NCBI GenBank assembly: GCA_963210315.1
Contig: OY723291.1
Location: forward strand, 1,302,001 to 1,366,000
Length of the DNA stretch: 64,000 nt
Origin: Rhynchopus euleeides
Lineage: Eukaryota; Euglenozoa; Diplonemea; Diplonemida; Diplonemidae
Direction of reading: 5' to 3'
Shown here: piece by piece, positions 19,778 through 31,044 of the stretch
Layout: each line of letters opens with the position of its first letter
Position numbering within the stretch: the stretch's first letter is position 1
Notes under the pieces: model-generated
The model's input: only the letters and a program-made list of their open reading frames with translations
The model's database searches: none
Told to the model about the DNA's origin: nothing
Made by a program: the position numbers and the translations under genes

Positions 19778-20749
19778 ATGGCCTTCAACCGAACGGACAC
19801 ACGGCAGAGGGCATACAACAAGATCGATGCATGCCAGCCGCATGGCAACTGGGTTGACGAACGCTCCTACAACAAGACGAGCAAGGGGTGCCTCATGGGT
19901 AACTGGTTTGAGGAGTCAATCTTGCGCGACTCCCTGGGAAAGGAGCCGACGGTGCACAAGGTCGTCGTCGGGGAGAGTATGCCCTGTGCCCTGTTCGCCT
20001 CCATGCCACGTGCCACCACACACATGACCGTGGTTCGCATTTCCCCACACACCCTCGCTGCCCACAGGAACCGTGCGTGGGAAGGGGGGCTTCCAGTCTA
20101 CATCCTTCCTGGTGAGCCCTGATCTGGATCCGTCGGTGGAGGGTCACTTCAACTCGGTATGCCACCACACACAGCGGCGGAGGTGGCTGTCCATTCCAGC
20201 TCGTGTTGTGTGCCTGGGGATGTTGAGGTGGGGACGTGCCACAGCCTGCCGCACCTATCGCTTGGACAGACCTCGCGCGAGAACTACACAGCGGCGAATG
20301 CTGATGTCATGCGTTTCAAGCCGGAGCGATTCGGGGAGCGGAGACGCCGGCAGGTCGACGAGGTGATCGACACAGCGAAGCGCAACATGCCACAGCCACA
20401 GCCACATCAGTCCTCCTACAGCACGAGCTACAAGGAGGCGACGTGCATGGCAACGACAAAGGCGATTCCTCTGGGATCGATGGGCTATGTCGCGCGTGAG
20501 GGTGCGAATTTCAACGCATCTCTGACATCTGTCAACGCTGTGGAGGCGACGGGCCCTGTCGATGCGTTGGACTACTCAGCGGATCAACCCATCACCCTCT
20601 ATTCCGGGAACCCCAACACGGGCACGAAGATGTCCGTCCCGGGGTCAACCGCAGGAACAGGCGGGAGCTCGCATGCCCGGAACTGCAACTTCTCGACACC
20701 AATTGGGCAGCATCCGATTGGCGGGAAGCACAAAACCCCCCAGTTCTGA
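19778..20749 (+). CDS. Probable ciliary/axonemal protein, unclassified
   Basis: Exons 19778-19976, 20068-20156 and 20270-20749 give 255 residues. Introns (91 and 113 nt) use GTATGC donors and CAG acceptors, and both junctions keep the frame (phase 1, then 0). There is no signal peptide, membrane span or enzymatic motif. The protein is hydrophilic, rich in Asn, Ser, Thr and aromatic residues, with short phrases such as CQPHGNWVDERSYNKTSKGC, FKPERFGERRRRQVDEV and YSTSYKEATC. Short Tyr/Trp-containing stretches of this style occur in microtubule inner proteins and SPAG8/CFAP-type axonemal proteins, which is the basis for the tentative call. An AATAAA lies about 90 bases after the stop (20839-20844). 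The start has AAAA immediately before the ATG and a CAG about 25 bases upstream. Confidence 0.6.
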
Positions 20750-21520
20750 TTGCATCAGGTTCCCACTCCGCAGAACAGCAGCATCCTGCGGTGGGTGGGT
20801 GTTGCATTGCACATCTCTTTGCTGTTTGTATGCCTAAAAATAAAGAAAGTCTCCCATCCAACCCGCACACACACCCGTTGTGTGTGCTGGGGTTGGGGGG
20901 GGGGGGGGGAGGGGCGTGGGCGGGATCTTTCCAGATCTCTCGGCCCCCCACACCCCCGGTGCCTCCGCACAGCATCGTCATGCAGTCGAGACCAGCTTTT
21001 ATTAGTTTGGCCCTACTCCCCCACCCGCTGCCCCTGAACCCCTGACTCTGCATTGCGCGCCATCACCACGGCTCCACCTTTCGCTTCATGGCCTGAACAG
21101 CTTCTGGAGAAGCCCACAACTCCAAAACACAACCGTTCTGCGGCAGGGACGGAAGATGTAGCAGGGGTCGCATGTCAGGCAGCAGCTGCTTCCCACATGA
21201 ACACATCACTCCGGGCTGACAAGATCATTGGCGGAACACTTAGTATCGACAAATAATACTTGATGACTCGGACACCACCACCCCCACCCCCCACAGGCAC
21301 CACTCCACCCCACCCCGCTGCACCCCCCGTCCCCCCCGGGAAGCGACTCGCCAGAACAGGGCTGGCCCAGTCGGCCCTCCCACCACCCCCTGCCGCAATG
21401 CGCGTGCCGTGGGCACATTGCCCAGAGAACACCCCTTTGGCCTGAGAGGGCTTTTGCGGGGACAGCACACCATCCCCCCCCCCCCCCCCTGCACTCCCCC
21501 CCCTCCACCCCCCCCTTCAA
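20750..21520. other. Intergenic spacer with G- and C-runs
   Basis: Contains the probable polyadenylation signal of the preceding gene, a long G tract at about 20894-20910 and long C tracts at 21473-21513 ending only a few bases before the next start codon. No gene was found. Confidence 0.55.
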
Positions 21521-24513
21521 ATGGCGGCGAACTACGCGGAAAAGGGGCCGCCCGTGGCACTCGCTGTCACGGATGGGGATTCTCCTGTGGGGGCGGCGCA
21601 GCCGGAGGCCCCGGCACTGCCACCCACGGCAACCCCACCCACCGCACCTAGCGCGAAGAGGAGGATAAAGAGTGTGATTGCCCTGTCGCGTCTCTCCTCC
21701 AAGAAGCCTGATGACCTACGGCTCAGCTGCCCCTCTCCCACAGCTGCTCAGATTAAGTCACCTCTGCAGGCACGCGGGTCGGACTATTTTCAATGCCAGG
21801 AGATTAACAGCTCCAGGCGTGAGACGTGCCGCCCGATGACACCGCTGGCCCGGGGTGATGTAGAATCACTCATGAAGAGGCAGGACGAGATGTGCGACAT
21901 GTTTCAGTCGAATTTCCGCAAGCTGGAGCAGATGATCAACGGGCTGCAACAGAGCATCCAAACGGGAAACGCGAGCGTTAAACCAAGCCTCGCAAAGTTG
22001 ATCGCCGGGGGGGGGCAGAAGGCAGAGTCGGTGCCGCCCCTCCGCAATAAGTCTGTGGAGAAGCGCAGCCCGGTTCCTGGCGAGGCGGAGGAGGGGGGAC
22101 GATCCGCCGACACCCCCTCCGGAGCAGCGAAGCTGAGGAGGTTTGTCACCCTGGCGAAGGGTGGTGACCCGCAGGCGTCGGGTGGTATCGTCTCCATCGG
22201 GGTTGGCGGGATAGGCGGGGGCGCGGTGAAGCACCAGTCGTTCCCCACCCTGTATGAGGATTTGGACACACAGAGCGAGGCTGCTAGCGAAACCACGCGC
22301 GGGTCTGATCAGGGGAGATGCCCAAAGGTACCCTTAACGTGCCCAACACCTCCTGCAGCGGGCCAGCCGCAGAACAGCCAGTCTTTTGGGCTCGATCAGA
22401 TCTACCTCGAGCGCGAGGGCTCTGCCGATACGCAAGGAAGACCCGATGGTGACAACGCTGCGCACTCACGCGGCAAGGCACCACTCGCTCCAAGCCTGGA
22501 TTCTCTGGAGTGCCCGGGTCTGGGGGAGAAGGACCGGCTGCGCCCAACGGATAATGCTGAAGTCGCTTATCACGCGTCGGATGGAGAACAGGAGGAGTAC
22601 GAGGAGGAGGAGGAGTGGGAAGAGGAGGAGGAGGAGGAGGTGCTCAACGAGGCGGAGCAGCAGCGCATCTTCGACATGCGGGTGAGGCAGGCGGAGCGCA
22701 GCCTCGCTGCGAACAAGCTGTACGTCATGGGGGATCAGGTGATCCTCCCCGACTCCCTCGTGAGGCAGGCGATCGACAGCTTATATCTCATTGTCGCGTT
22801 TTTCGAGTCCATCTTTGTGTTCTACAGGATGCTGTGGCCGGAGGCGCTGACGACTCTATCACATGTCCCCTTCGTGCTGGGTGTCACATTGTTCCACACT
22901 CTGTTCATCAAAGCCACCTCCCACACCGCTGTGCTGGCAGGGTATACTCTGGAGGACCGCAGCCTCGCTGCGATCCGCGAGAGCTACCGAAAATCCTGGT
23001 TCTACTTCGACCTATTCACGTCGATACCCTATGAGCTCATCTTTGTCGAGTTCATCTGGGAGCGATACGCTGCGACACCTAAGCTCCTCCATGCGGTGCG
23101 TGTCCTGCGGCTGTTCCAATCGGCAAACCCCCTGAAGCCCCCTCCAGGGTGGACCACCGTTGTCAAGGCAGGTTTCTGGACCCTGTGGACGATCAACCTC
23201 ATCGGCGTGTTTTACGTTATAGTGGATGACCTACACAAGGAGGATGTACGCTATTCAGAGGACACACGCCAGGACATCTTTGACAGATACCTCCAGGGGC
23301 TGTATTGGGCGACAGTCACTCTCTCCTCTGTCGGGTATGGGGATGTGGTTCCGGAGAACCGTTACAGCCGCCTCTATTCGCTGCCCATCATCATGCTGTC
23401 GGTGATTGTCCTGTCGTTTTTAACAGGCCAGGTCGCCTCGTCTGTTATCCGCCTCGATGCCTTCCAGCAGAATGTGAATGAGAAGAAGTCGAAGCTCTAC
23501 TCCTTGATGAAGCACTACGACGTCCCTTGGGAGGTCCAGAAGGGGGCTTTTAACATCTACCCCACCCTGCTGGAGACGAGCTTGAAGGATTACTTCGAGA
23601 TCTTGGAGGATCTGCCCCCTTTCATGCAGGCGAAGGTGATCCTGTGTGTGAAGCGCAAAATTGTGTCCCGCGTCCCGCTCTTCCAGGGGATTGAGGAACG
23701 GACCCTCACGGCGCTTGCGGCTGTCACACAGCAGGTGTTGGTTGCGCCTTATGAGTACATCATCAACGCAGGGGATCTGGGGCACGAGATGTACTTCATT
23801 GCACAGGGTGTCGTGGAGGTGCTCCTCAGCACCCCCGAAGGGGATGAGATATGTGCCGCCACCCTGCAGAGCGGGTCGTGGTTTGGGGAGATAGCTCTGG
23901 TGAAGCAGACGGAGCGGACTGCGTCTATCCGGTCTATCACGGCGTGTTCGTGCTTCAAGCTGCAGAAGCACGACTTCACCGGGATCCTTCGTATCTTCCC
24001 CGGATTTGAGTCGAAAATTCAGGCGAGTGTCGAAGAGCGTCTTGTTAACAACGCTGGTCAGCAAGGTGTGTCGGTGCGTGAGTCCCCAGTCAGCTGTGGG
24101 CCAGACGCAGATGCCAAAGGATCGCCTGCCCCGGAATCCCCGGGGAACCCGCTGGTTGTTCGTCGCGCCATGTCGTTTGAAGTGGAGCGGCCCATAGCCC
24201 AGCTTTCACAACCGCGTTCCCCGTCCACGACTGTGGGAGGGCCGGTGCAGTCTTCCTTCAGCGACGGTGAATCATCCCGTCGCACGAGTGGCGACCCTGC
24301 AATGGAGGGGATGGTATGCACGTCATCAATGTCACAGCATGTCCGATTTCCTTGCATTCCAACAAGGTAGGTTTTTTGGAAAATGGTACAACTGGGAGCT
24401 TTAGGATGAGCACGTGCCTGCCACTTCACACCATGTGCACGTTGCCCCGTACCAAACACCCCTCCCCACAGATGGCTGCCTCTTTCATCGGACTCGATCG
24501 TGTCGTGAGATGA
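21521..24513 (+). CDS. Voltage-gated-like K+ channel with cyclic-nucleotide-binding domain
   Basis: Exons 21521-24313 and 24472-24513 give 944 residues. Residues 1-400 are a polar cytoplasmic region with a Glu run (about 350-370). Six membrane spans occupy about 415-660; S4 (HAVRVLRLFQ) has few positive charges. The pore motif is SVGYGD (603-608), predicting K+ selectivity. A C-linker and cyclic-nucleotide-binding domain follow (about 690-830), with FGEIAL (788-793) and ERTASI (798-803), so the phosphate-binding Glu and Arg are kept and the site should bind cAMP or cGMP. The architecture is that of HCN/EAG/CNG family channels. The 158-nt intron (GTATGC...CAG) near the 3' end swaps the tail; if retained, translation would run on to a TAG at 24368-24370 instead. 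The ATG follows directly after a long C tract. Confidence 0.92.
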
Positions 24514-25319
24514 AGGAGATACCTCCTCTACCCCCTTGCCTTGTGATGGCTGAGGGTGATCGTTGCCGCTGCACCCGTGCCAAGTAACCCCGCAGATCGA
24601 CAGTACCCTGTATCGCCCACTGTAGATCCTTCTCTCTTGAGATTCACTCGGCTGTTTAGTTTTCCTCGCTACCTACGCTAACCTACCCCCGCGTGCTCCG
24701 TATCGCTTGTCAAGTCGCCCCACTTGCACAAGTCACTTGCCAATCCACTTGAAAACGGCCTGACTCATACACGGTGCGTATCAAGCGCAATCACCCCCCC
24801 CGCCTCGGAGTGGTGCCCAGCACCTGTGGAACCTCCTACACGGAGACCGTTTTGTTCCACATCTGTACGAGGCAAGTCTGTGGCCGTTGCGACGTCTACG
24901 TGGCCGTGAAGCTTGTCGCCCGAGGGCTGTGGCTGCAAGAGAGCGTTCGCTCTGGGGGGTGGCGGGTCCTCCAGGCCACGCTCTGTGCCACACAGCCCCT
25001 TCACAGTTTGCTGGCTAAAACCCCCCCTGAGGTGGTTGGGCAACCCATCCCCCACAACACGGCAGGGCCTGTCCCATGGAGACACTCGGTGCATCGCTTT
25101 CTTTTTCAAGCAAGTGGTAGCCTCCGAAGAAGTCAGTTTGGAGCACAGTGCCACCCCGCTGCTGGTCTGGCAGGCATGAGGTGTGTTCAGTCCTTCTGGT
25201 TCTTACAGGTTGACGAGCAGAGACCATGCAGGGCCCAGTGGGCATGCATCGGCGCACAATATGACGGTGACGTTCCCCTCCCGCACCCAACCCCGCCCTC
25301 ACCCGCCAAGCGTGTACTC

Positions 25320-25790
25320 TACTCCGCGAAACTTATTGTTGCCGGTTTTGATGTACAAATGGCTGCTGGGGAAATAGCGACGGTATCTGTCGATCAGCCT
25401 GTTCAGACATCACCTCCCTTTTTTGTTGTTGCGGCGGGTCGGAGGAAATCGAAAGCTTGCGGAGACAGCGCGATGCCAGTTGTACGACCCAAACGGAATA
25501 GGGTCCAACTTTCCCCGACCAGTCGAAGCCCACGTCTGAGTCGTCGAAGGAGAGGGCCGTACGTCGAGCTTCAAGAGGTCGCCAATGCGAGTCGCCGCTT
25601 TGAAGGTGACCTCCAATGCCACGCAGACCACTGGAAGACTCGCAATTGATGGCCTTCCCTCGCGCTGTAGTCATATCGGCGGCAATGTTTGGCGTGACGG
25701 TCGAAGAGCTCCAGATCGCTGGTAGGAGCGCTCCAAGTCTCAGAGCATGGGGATAGGGTGTTGCAAGAGCCCTGCGCGTTTGCCCACACC
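25320..25790 (-). mobile_element. Possible relic of a tyrosine-recombinase element
   Basis: On the minus strand a conceptual stretch ALEVTFKAATRIGDLLKLDV resembles the first conserved box of tyrosine recombinases (two hydrophobic helices around T-R-I-G-[DE]-L-L-x-L). Such recombinases are carried by Cryptons and by DIRS elements. The sequence is broken and old, the second box is not recognised, and no terminal repeats are seen. This is a weak call based on one motif. Confidence 0.2.
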
Positions 25791-25854
25791 TTCAGGTCCT
25801 GCAGGTATTGCAGAAGGGTACCGAGGGCTTGAGGCCGTCCACCACTTCTTGCTG

Positions 25855-25940
25855 TGCGCTCAACAAAAAGTAGTCCGGAGCTGTTCTCCGCAGTTGCTGG
25901 ACAGGGTGTCTACAATAAAGCGAAAGGAGTACGATTCTAC
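25855..25940 (+). repeat. Dispersed repeat R1, copy 1
   Basis: Shares GCTCAACAAAAAGTAGTCCGG, GCTGGACAGGGTG and AAAGCGAAA plus GTACGATT in the same order with a second copy at 56179-56262, some 30 kb away. Similarity between these blocks is partial. The family is unknown. Confidence 0.65.
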
Positions 25941-26186
25941 CACACACACCACTGCTCCAGGATCAGAGGGACGGCTGGAGGCCGTCCGCTGAAGGGGGTC
26001 GTGCAGGCAGGGTGCGGGCTGCCGCATTCAAACTGAATTGTGAACAATGGCGCTAAAACGCACGAAGGTCGCTGGGATGAAGACGGGGGCGACAAACGCG
26101 TACCGTATGTCCTGGCCTTGAATTTCTCAGCTGCTGTACAACCTTGTGCGTGCTGTTCTTCCACCACCTCCCGGCTTGCAGGTCTT

Positions 26187-28844
26187 ATGCAGTTCCACCA
26201 ACTGTACAAGTCAACTCCGCTGCACAAACGGACAGTCAGTCAGGCTTACGACCACAAGATTGGTCTCACCCCTTCGTTCAACATGTTCACCCCAACGGTA
26301 TGCCAGCCAGTGTTGCGTGCAAGGTGCCGTGTCGTTTCGCTGCCACACGTCAATTCCTCCTGACGGGTAGGTTGCCCAGGTTGGTGTTGTGGAGGGGAAC
26401 TTCAGTGGCTTCGCCGATGGAGTCGAGGGATCCCTCGCACCTTCGGACATCTGACTGTCTGCAGGTAGCATATCCATACATGCGGCCATTCTTTTACTGT
26501 ACCACCTCCTTACAGATGAACAACAAAGGTACGTCGGAAAAAATCAACTCGAAGCCGTACATGTGGAAGATGTACACGCAGCATGCGAAGGCCTTCCCCA
26601 GCTTCCTCCGGACTCGTGCGCAGGGAAAGTGGGGGTGGAACGAGAGTGGGGTTACTGACGCATTCACGCCTTACAAAACGATCATGGAGAAGATGTTCGA
26701 GACAGGCGAGATTGAGGGCGATGCAGGTGAGATGTGGCCCAACCAGCTGATGCAGACATGGTTCGGCAAGCGCATCCAACACCGCCGCACGCTCTCCTGG
26801 TCAGAGCAGATTAACCAGCGTCGCATCCACCCCCGGGTGTACGGGTGGACACAAGAGGCAAATGCAAAGACTGTCTACTCTGAGCTTCTCGACCACCAGT
26901 TCCGCCCAGCCATCGAGCACGACGCCCTGTTCAATATGGAAAGCTACGGTGGTATTGACCAGTGGGTCCTGCAGAACGACCCGATGTTCCTCACATCCTG
27001 GGAGATGGAGCTTGTGCGCAACGTCCTCCTGGTGCGGCGTATGGAGCTCGACAAGAACTTTGTGATGGACAAACAGGTATGCCATTAGCAAGAGGGGGGG
27101 TAATTTTTGCAAGAACAGCTAGCTTTTCGCGCTAAAAAGACTCGTGGCAGCGTTCGGTATCCTGCACACATGCACTAGCAGGCACCGTTCGTACAAACAA
27201 AGAACGCAACTCCAAGTCTTTTTTGACACCCCCCCCCCCCTAGGGGCGGGTATACCCCTGTGAGAAAATGGGTATTTTCAGGACACGCTCTAAACACCTC
27301 TCAGCCCCTACCTGACACACGCACCGACCCCAAAGGGTGCCAGAATGATATCCTGAGGCCACCAACACCATTTGTGGGGCCTTATGGGGTGTTTTTTGGG
27401 GTTCCGGAAAATTTGCCCACCGGTGGTTCCTGGTGGTACCGTAGGCCCACCTCTGTTTGCTGGACACGCCCTTTTGCTGGCACAATACGGGGTAGGCGTG
27501 GTGAAGGGGGTGTCGGAAATTGCCCGGACACGAGTTTCGACGATTGTGCCCCTGTCCCACTGATTTTTGCGCGAATTACATGCACGTATAGGCGTGCCTT
27601 GGCCTGTACAGGCCTGGATAGGCACAGATTGCCTGTATGGATTGATCTCGATGTGCATATCCCGACAGGTATGGGCCTGTATGGTCTTGTTATCCTGCGT
27701 GGAGCCCTGCTGAAAAATCAGATGGCTGTCGGTATTCACAGCCAGTATATTTCTTTCACAGAGCACCCGAAGCTCGTCAATACGATTGCGCTTCAGGGCG
27801 CGCCTGTGCCTCGCCTGATGGGCAATTCGTCTATCACGCCCCTCAACAGAGCCAGGTGTCACAGGAATGACTTCCATCGATTCGGGTGGTTTGCAAAAGC
27901 CTCCTCGTCATTTGCTTCGAATTCAGCAAATTTGTGCATAGTAACTCAGTTCACCTGCTGCGTGTCTGTGCATTCCTTCTGTTGACAGTGCTGCAGTGTG
28001 CGCAGCCAGGCATTGGTTCCCATGCTGGCAGGCAGGTGTTTGGACTTTGAATTTCGTGAGGGTTTGGAGGCGTGCCTTGAGCCTATTGAAATGATTGCGC
28101 CTCAGCTGCTAATATCTCACCAGGAGCGCCCAGTTCTTTGCGAAGATGAGTTTTCAGAAGTGACTGAGTTCAACTGTGGCACAGTGCGGCGCTCAACACA
28201 GGCAGCATGTCGTCATGGAGAAGAGTGTCGATTGCGAGAGAATCTGGCATGCGGGAGTAGCCTCGTTCTACAGTCTGCGCGAGCTGGTTCCCGAGGGTGA
28301 TATTTTCTTGGTAACAGGCTTGTGGGGTGGCACTAGCCATGTGAAGGGGTGTGAGTGAGTGTGCAGTGCCTATCCGGGGGGCACCGTAGGAACCACCGAT
28401 GGGCAATTTTTTTAGAATGCCAAAATATCAGCACTGAGGTTGATCTGGTGGTGAAATCTCCACCACAAAACACTTTTGGGACGATCTGGGCACATTGGCA
28501 CCCTTTACATGGCTTTCTGAGGTACTTTTTGGTGTTCCCGAAAAATGTTATTTTCTCACGCGTATAGGGGGGGGTATACCCACCCCTACCCCCCCCCCCC
28601 GCGTCGCCACGCCTGGGATGCTTCACCCACGACGTCTTTGCGCTGGCAGCAGATCGCCGCAACTTGTGTTGGCTCACAGCAAACACACCCTCCCCACCCC
28701 CCCACCTCCCCGCCCATCCACCCTCCCCCACAGGCTGAGAAGCTGGCCGACGAAATCCTCGATAAGGTCCGGGCAAAATACGAAAGAGACAAGATTGCCC
28801 AGCAGGAGGCTGGGGTGCGGGAGGCAATCGCCGATGCGGCATAG
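26187..28844 (+). CDS. Probable mitochondrial large-subunit ribosomal protein bL28
   Basis: Exons 26187-26297, 26516-27076 and 28734-28844 give 260 residues, all junctions phase 0. The middle of the protein has the bL28m layout: FGKRIQHRRTLSWSEQIN, then RRIHPRVYGW (arginines before the aromatic position), then a strand-rich stretch to NMESYGGIDQWVL and LVRNVLLVRRM, which correspond to the GG-[IL]-D-x-[YW]-[LV]-L core and the helix after it. The N-terminus is basic and could target the mitochondrion. The last exon encodes a charged helix (LADEILDKVRAKYERDK). The acceptor of exon 2 is the CAG after CTCCTTA; another in-frame CAG at 26462-26464 would add 17 residues. The final intron is 1,657 nt because a DNA element sits in it. 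The start follows a pyrimidine tract and CAG by five bases. Confidence 0.6.
27241..28588. mobile_element. 1.35-kb inverted-repeat DNA element inside an intron
   Basis: The ends TAGGGGCGGGTATACCCC and, on the other strand, TAGGGGTGGGTATACCCC are inverted repeats. The resemblance continues inwards for about 200 bp with gaps, including TGTGAGAAAAT near the tip and TTGCCCACCGGTGGTTCCT versus TTGCCCATCGGTGGTTCCT deeper in. The element lies within a C run, with C tracts on both sides, so the target duplication cannot be read. The interior shows no recognisable transposase. It lies wholly within the last intron of the bL28m-like gene, in which GTATGC and CAG splice sites remain intact. Confidence 0.7.
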
Positions 28845-29484
28845 GTGGGCATCTGGCACCGCGATCTAACTACGCTGCGGGCCTTCTGCTTGCTTAAACT
28901 GCGCGCCACCTGCAGTTTTGTGTGTGATTCTGTGGAACCCCCCGCTGTGCGATACAACAGCGCGGATGTTGTGGCCAGGGCTCGGTGTGTTCCCCTCCTC
29001 CGGCACTGCAAGTTTTTTTTTCTCAACAACAGATAAGAGCGGCGTGGGGATGTCGACACATTAGCCCTCCTGAACGAACGGAGAGAAGGCCTGTGTTCAT
29101 GCCATATTTATGTTGCGGTTGCAGTACCGGAGTGTCGGTGTGCGCTGTACACAAATTTGAAGCCCCCCCCCCCCCCCCAGACTTTCTGCAGGCTGGGGGG
29201 TATGGGCCCTGCCTGGTTGCTGCTGGGTTCTTTTCGAGCATCGCCAGCGCCACACGAGGGCAGAACGAGCACCGAAGCCCCACCCCGTAATGTATTGTTA
29301 TCACCCCCCACACCCATATTGCTGGCCGCTCTCAACAGTCTTGCAACACAGCTGTGCAGTGCCCCCCCCGCCCCACCACCCCCAACCAACCAAACCCCGA
29401 CAGGGCCGGGGATACGCGGGGCGGTGCGGCCAGCCCTGCCGCGTGGGTGCAGCACCACACCCTCACCCCACCCCTCCCACCACC
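28845..29484. other. Intergenic spacer, C-rich toward the next gene
   Basis: No gene recognised. C tracts at about 29165-29180 and a CACCC-rich leader at 29446-29484 precede the next start codon; a CAG lies at about 29448-29450. Confidence 0.5.
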
Positions 29485-31044
29485 ATGTCGCTCTACTGCG
29501 CCTCCCCTGGCTGGGGCGACGGGCACGTCAGCTCGCCGCCCCCGATGTACCACGTGGAGGCCGCGCAGTCGCCCTGGCTGCCCGCCTCCCCTCCGGGGAT
29601 GGCACACTACGGCATGCCGCAGCCGGGGTGCTACGGGGGAGCGCTACCGGCAAGCCCTCCCGTGGGGGCGCGGGTTCTGCCCTATGCAGAGGCTGGGCCC
29701 CACGGCGCCCGGAGCCTGAGCCCGCGCGGGGGTGTCGCCGTGAGCAAAAAGTTCCGCGTGAATTACAACGGCGCAGTGGAGGACTTCAGGGTGTCGAACA
29801 GGGCGGAGGAGAGCGCACTCCTCCGAGAGACGGTGGCAGCCGCCTTCAGCCTGCCGAGCCCGCTCTTCACCCTGAAGGACTCTGAAGGGTGCAACGTTGT
29901 GGTGAGCTTCACCTCCATTGTGGACAACGCGGTGTACAGCCTGGCCATCCCCGGGGAGCACGCCAGCGGGGGGCTCGGGGTCCCCTCGGCGAATGCGTCG
30001 CTCATCACAACTGTGCGGAGGGTTGCGCCCGCTGCGGTGTGCGCAGCGCTCGCCTTCTCAAAGAACCCCCCACAGGAGGTGCCTCTCCAAGAGGCTAAGC
30101 GCTCGGTGCCTGTGAGCAAGCCTTCTCTCGACAGCTCGGCGGGCGGGTCGCAGCGGTTCAGCTCTGTGGTTTCGAGGCCCGGGGCTTCCCTGCGTGGGGC
30201 GGAGAAGGAGAAGGGGCAGCTGAAACCCCAAGAGAAGTCGGCACGGGCCGTGCTGATCGGGATCGACTACAGCCAGAGGGGGCCCGCCTACCGTTTGAAG
30301 AAGTCGCGGGTGTTCGAGGGGGGTGTCAAGAAGATGCGCAGCCTTATCGAGTCGAGGTATGACGACCCCACTATCATGGAGGCCTTAGAGGAGGAGGAGG
30401 ACGGGGGGCTGCTGCTGAAGGGTGCCGGTGGGGGGACCCGGCGTGAGGGTATCATGCGGTGGGCGGAGTGGCTGGTCGAGGGGCAGGCGAAGCACAGCAT
30501 ATTCTACTTCATCGGGCATGCGGCTGTGATGTCTGTGTCGGGCGGGCAGGATGAGGAGGTGCTTCTGCCGTCTGATTTCAACACCACGCCGGATAACTTC
30601 AACGTCGTGTCGGTTGCGGATCTGATGGAGGTTTTCAGAAGGATAGACGACCCATCTCGGAAGGTCACCGTTGTGCTGGACTGCACCTACACCGCATCTC
30701 ACCTCAACCTGCCTTGCCGGATCCGGCTGTTCCGCAGTGGTGATGCCGACATGATTGAAACATGTACCGATCAGGACTCTCCTCTGCTGACCTCCAACGC
30801 CGATGTGTCTGTGATAACCTGCTCTTCCATGAGTCCTTCCCGAGGGGGTGAGACGATAGAGTCAACTCTGACACACGCCCTGTGTGCGGTGCTGTCGTCC
30901 GATGGGAGGTCGCACTCGCTTTCCAATGAGTCGGCTCTGGTGAATGTTGCGACCTACATCCGCCAGCACCATGCGACAGCAAGCATCTCACCGCTTGTCC
31001 TCGCAAGCAGAGTTCTGGACTTTCAATCCCCATTCTGCCTGTGA
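29485..31044 (+). CDS. Metacaspase-like protein lacking the catalytic cysteine, with N-terminal ubiquitin/PB1-like domain
   Basis: Single exon, 519 residues. Residues 1-80 are rich in Pro, Gly and aromatics. Residues about 83-155 (KKFRVNYNGAVEDFRV ... LKDSEGCNVVVSF) look like a small ubiquitin- or PB1-type fold. A caspase-like p20 fold starts near residue 252 (ARAVLIGIDYSQ) and shows IMRWAEWLV, then FYFIGHAAV with the catalytic His (345), DEEVLLPSDF and VVLDCTYTASHLNLP. In active metacaspases the last motif is D-[SC]-C-H-S-G. Here the position of the nucleophile is Thr401, with a Cys one position earlier (400) and Tyr in place of the next His. Proteolysis by the normal mechanism is therefore unlikely; a regulatory pseudo-enzyme is inferred. 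The p10-like part (SVITCSSMSPSRGG) remains. Confidence 0.78.
   Translation: MSLYCASPGWGDGHVSSPPPMYHVEAAQSPWLPASPPGMAHYGMPQPGCYGGALPASPPVGARVLPYAEAGPHGARSLSPRGGVAVSKKFRVNYNGAVEDFRVSNRAEESALLRETVAAAFSLPSPLFTLKDSEGCNVVVSFTSIVDNAVYSLAIPGEHASGGLGVPSANASLITTVRRVAPAAVCAALAFSKNPPQEVPLQEAKRSVPVSKPSLDSSAGGSQRFSSVVSRPGASLRGAEKEKGQLKPQEKSARAVLIGIDYSQRGPAYRLKKSRVFEGGVKKMRSLIESRYDDPTIMEALEEEEDGGLLLKGAGGGTRREGIMRWAEWLVEGQAKHSIFYFIGHAAVMSVSGGQDEEVLLPSDFNTTPDNFNVVSVADLMEVFRRIDDPSRKVTVVLDCTYTASHLNLPCRIRLFRSGDADMIETCTDQDSPLLTSNADVSVITCSSMSPSRGGETIESTLTHALCAVLSSDGRSHSLSNESALVNVATYIRQHHATASISPLVLASRVLDFQSPFCL

Larger units (their letters stand above)
24514..26186. other. Spacer with a dispersed repeat and possible recombinase relic
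   Basis: No intact gene. It holds one copy of a dispersed repeat (about 25855-25940) and, on the minus strand, traces of recombinase-like coding sequence. Otherwise nothing is recognised. A strong pyrimidine tract and CAG (26178-26181) lie just before the next start codon. Confidence 0.45.

Noticed and set aside
24774-25649. 291-codon plus-strand frame in the spacer after the K+ channel
   Set aside because: No recognisable motif, no good start or splice context, and the opposite strand has the only family-like motif seen there.
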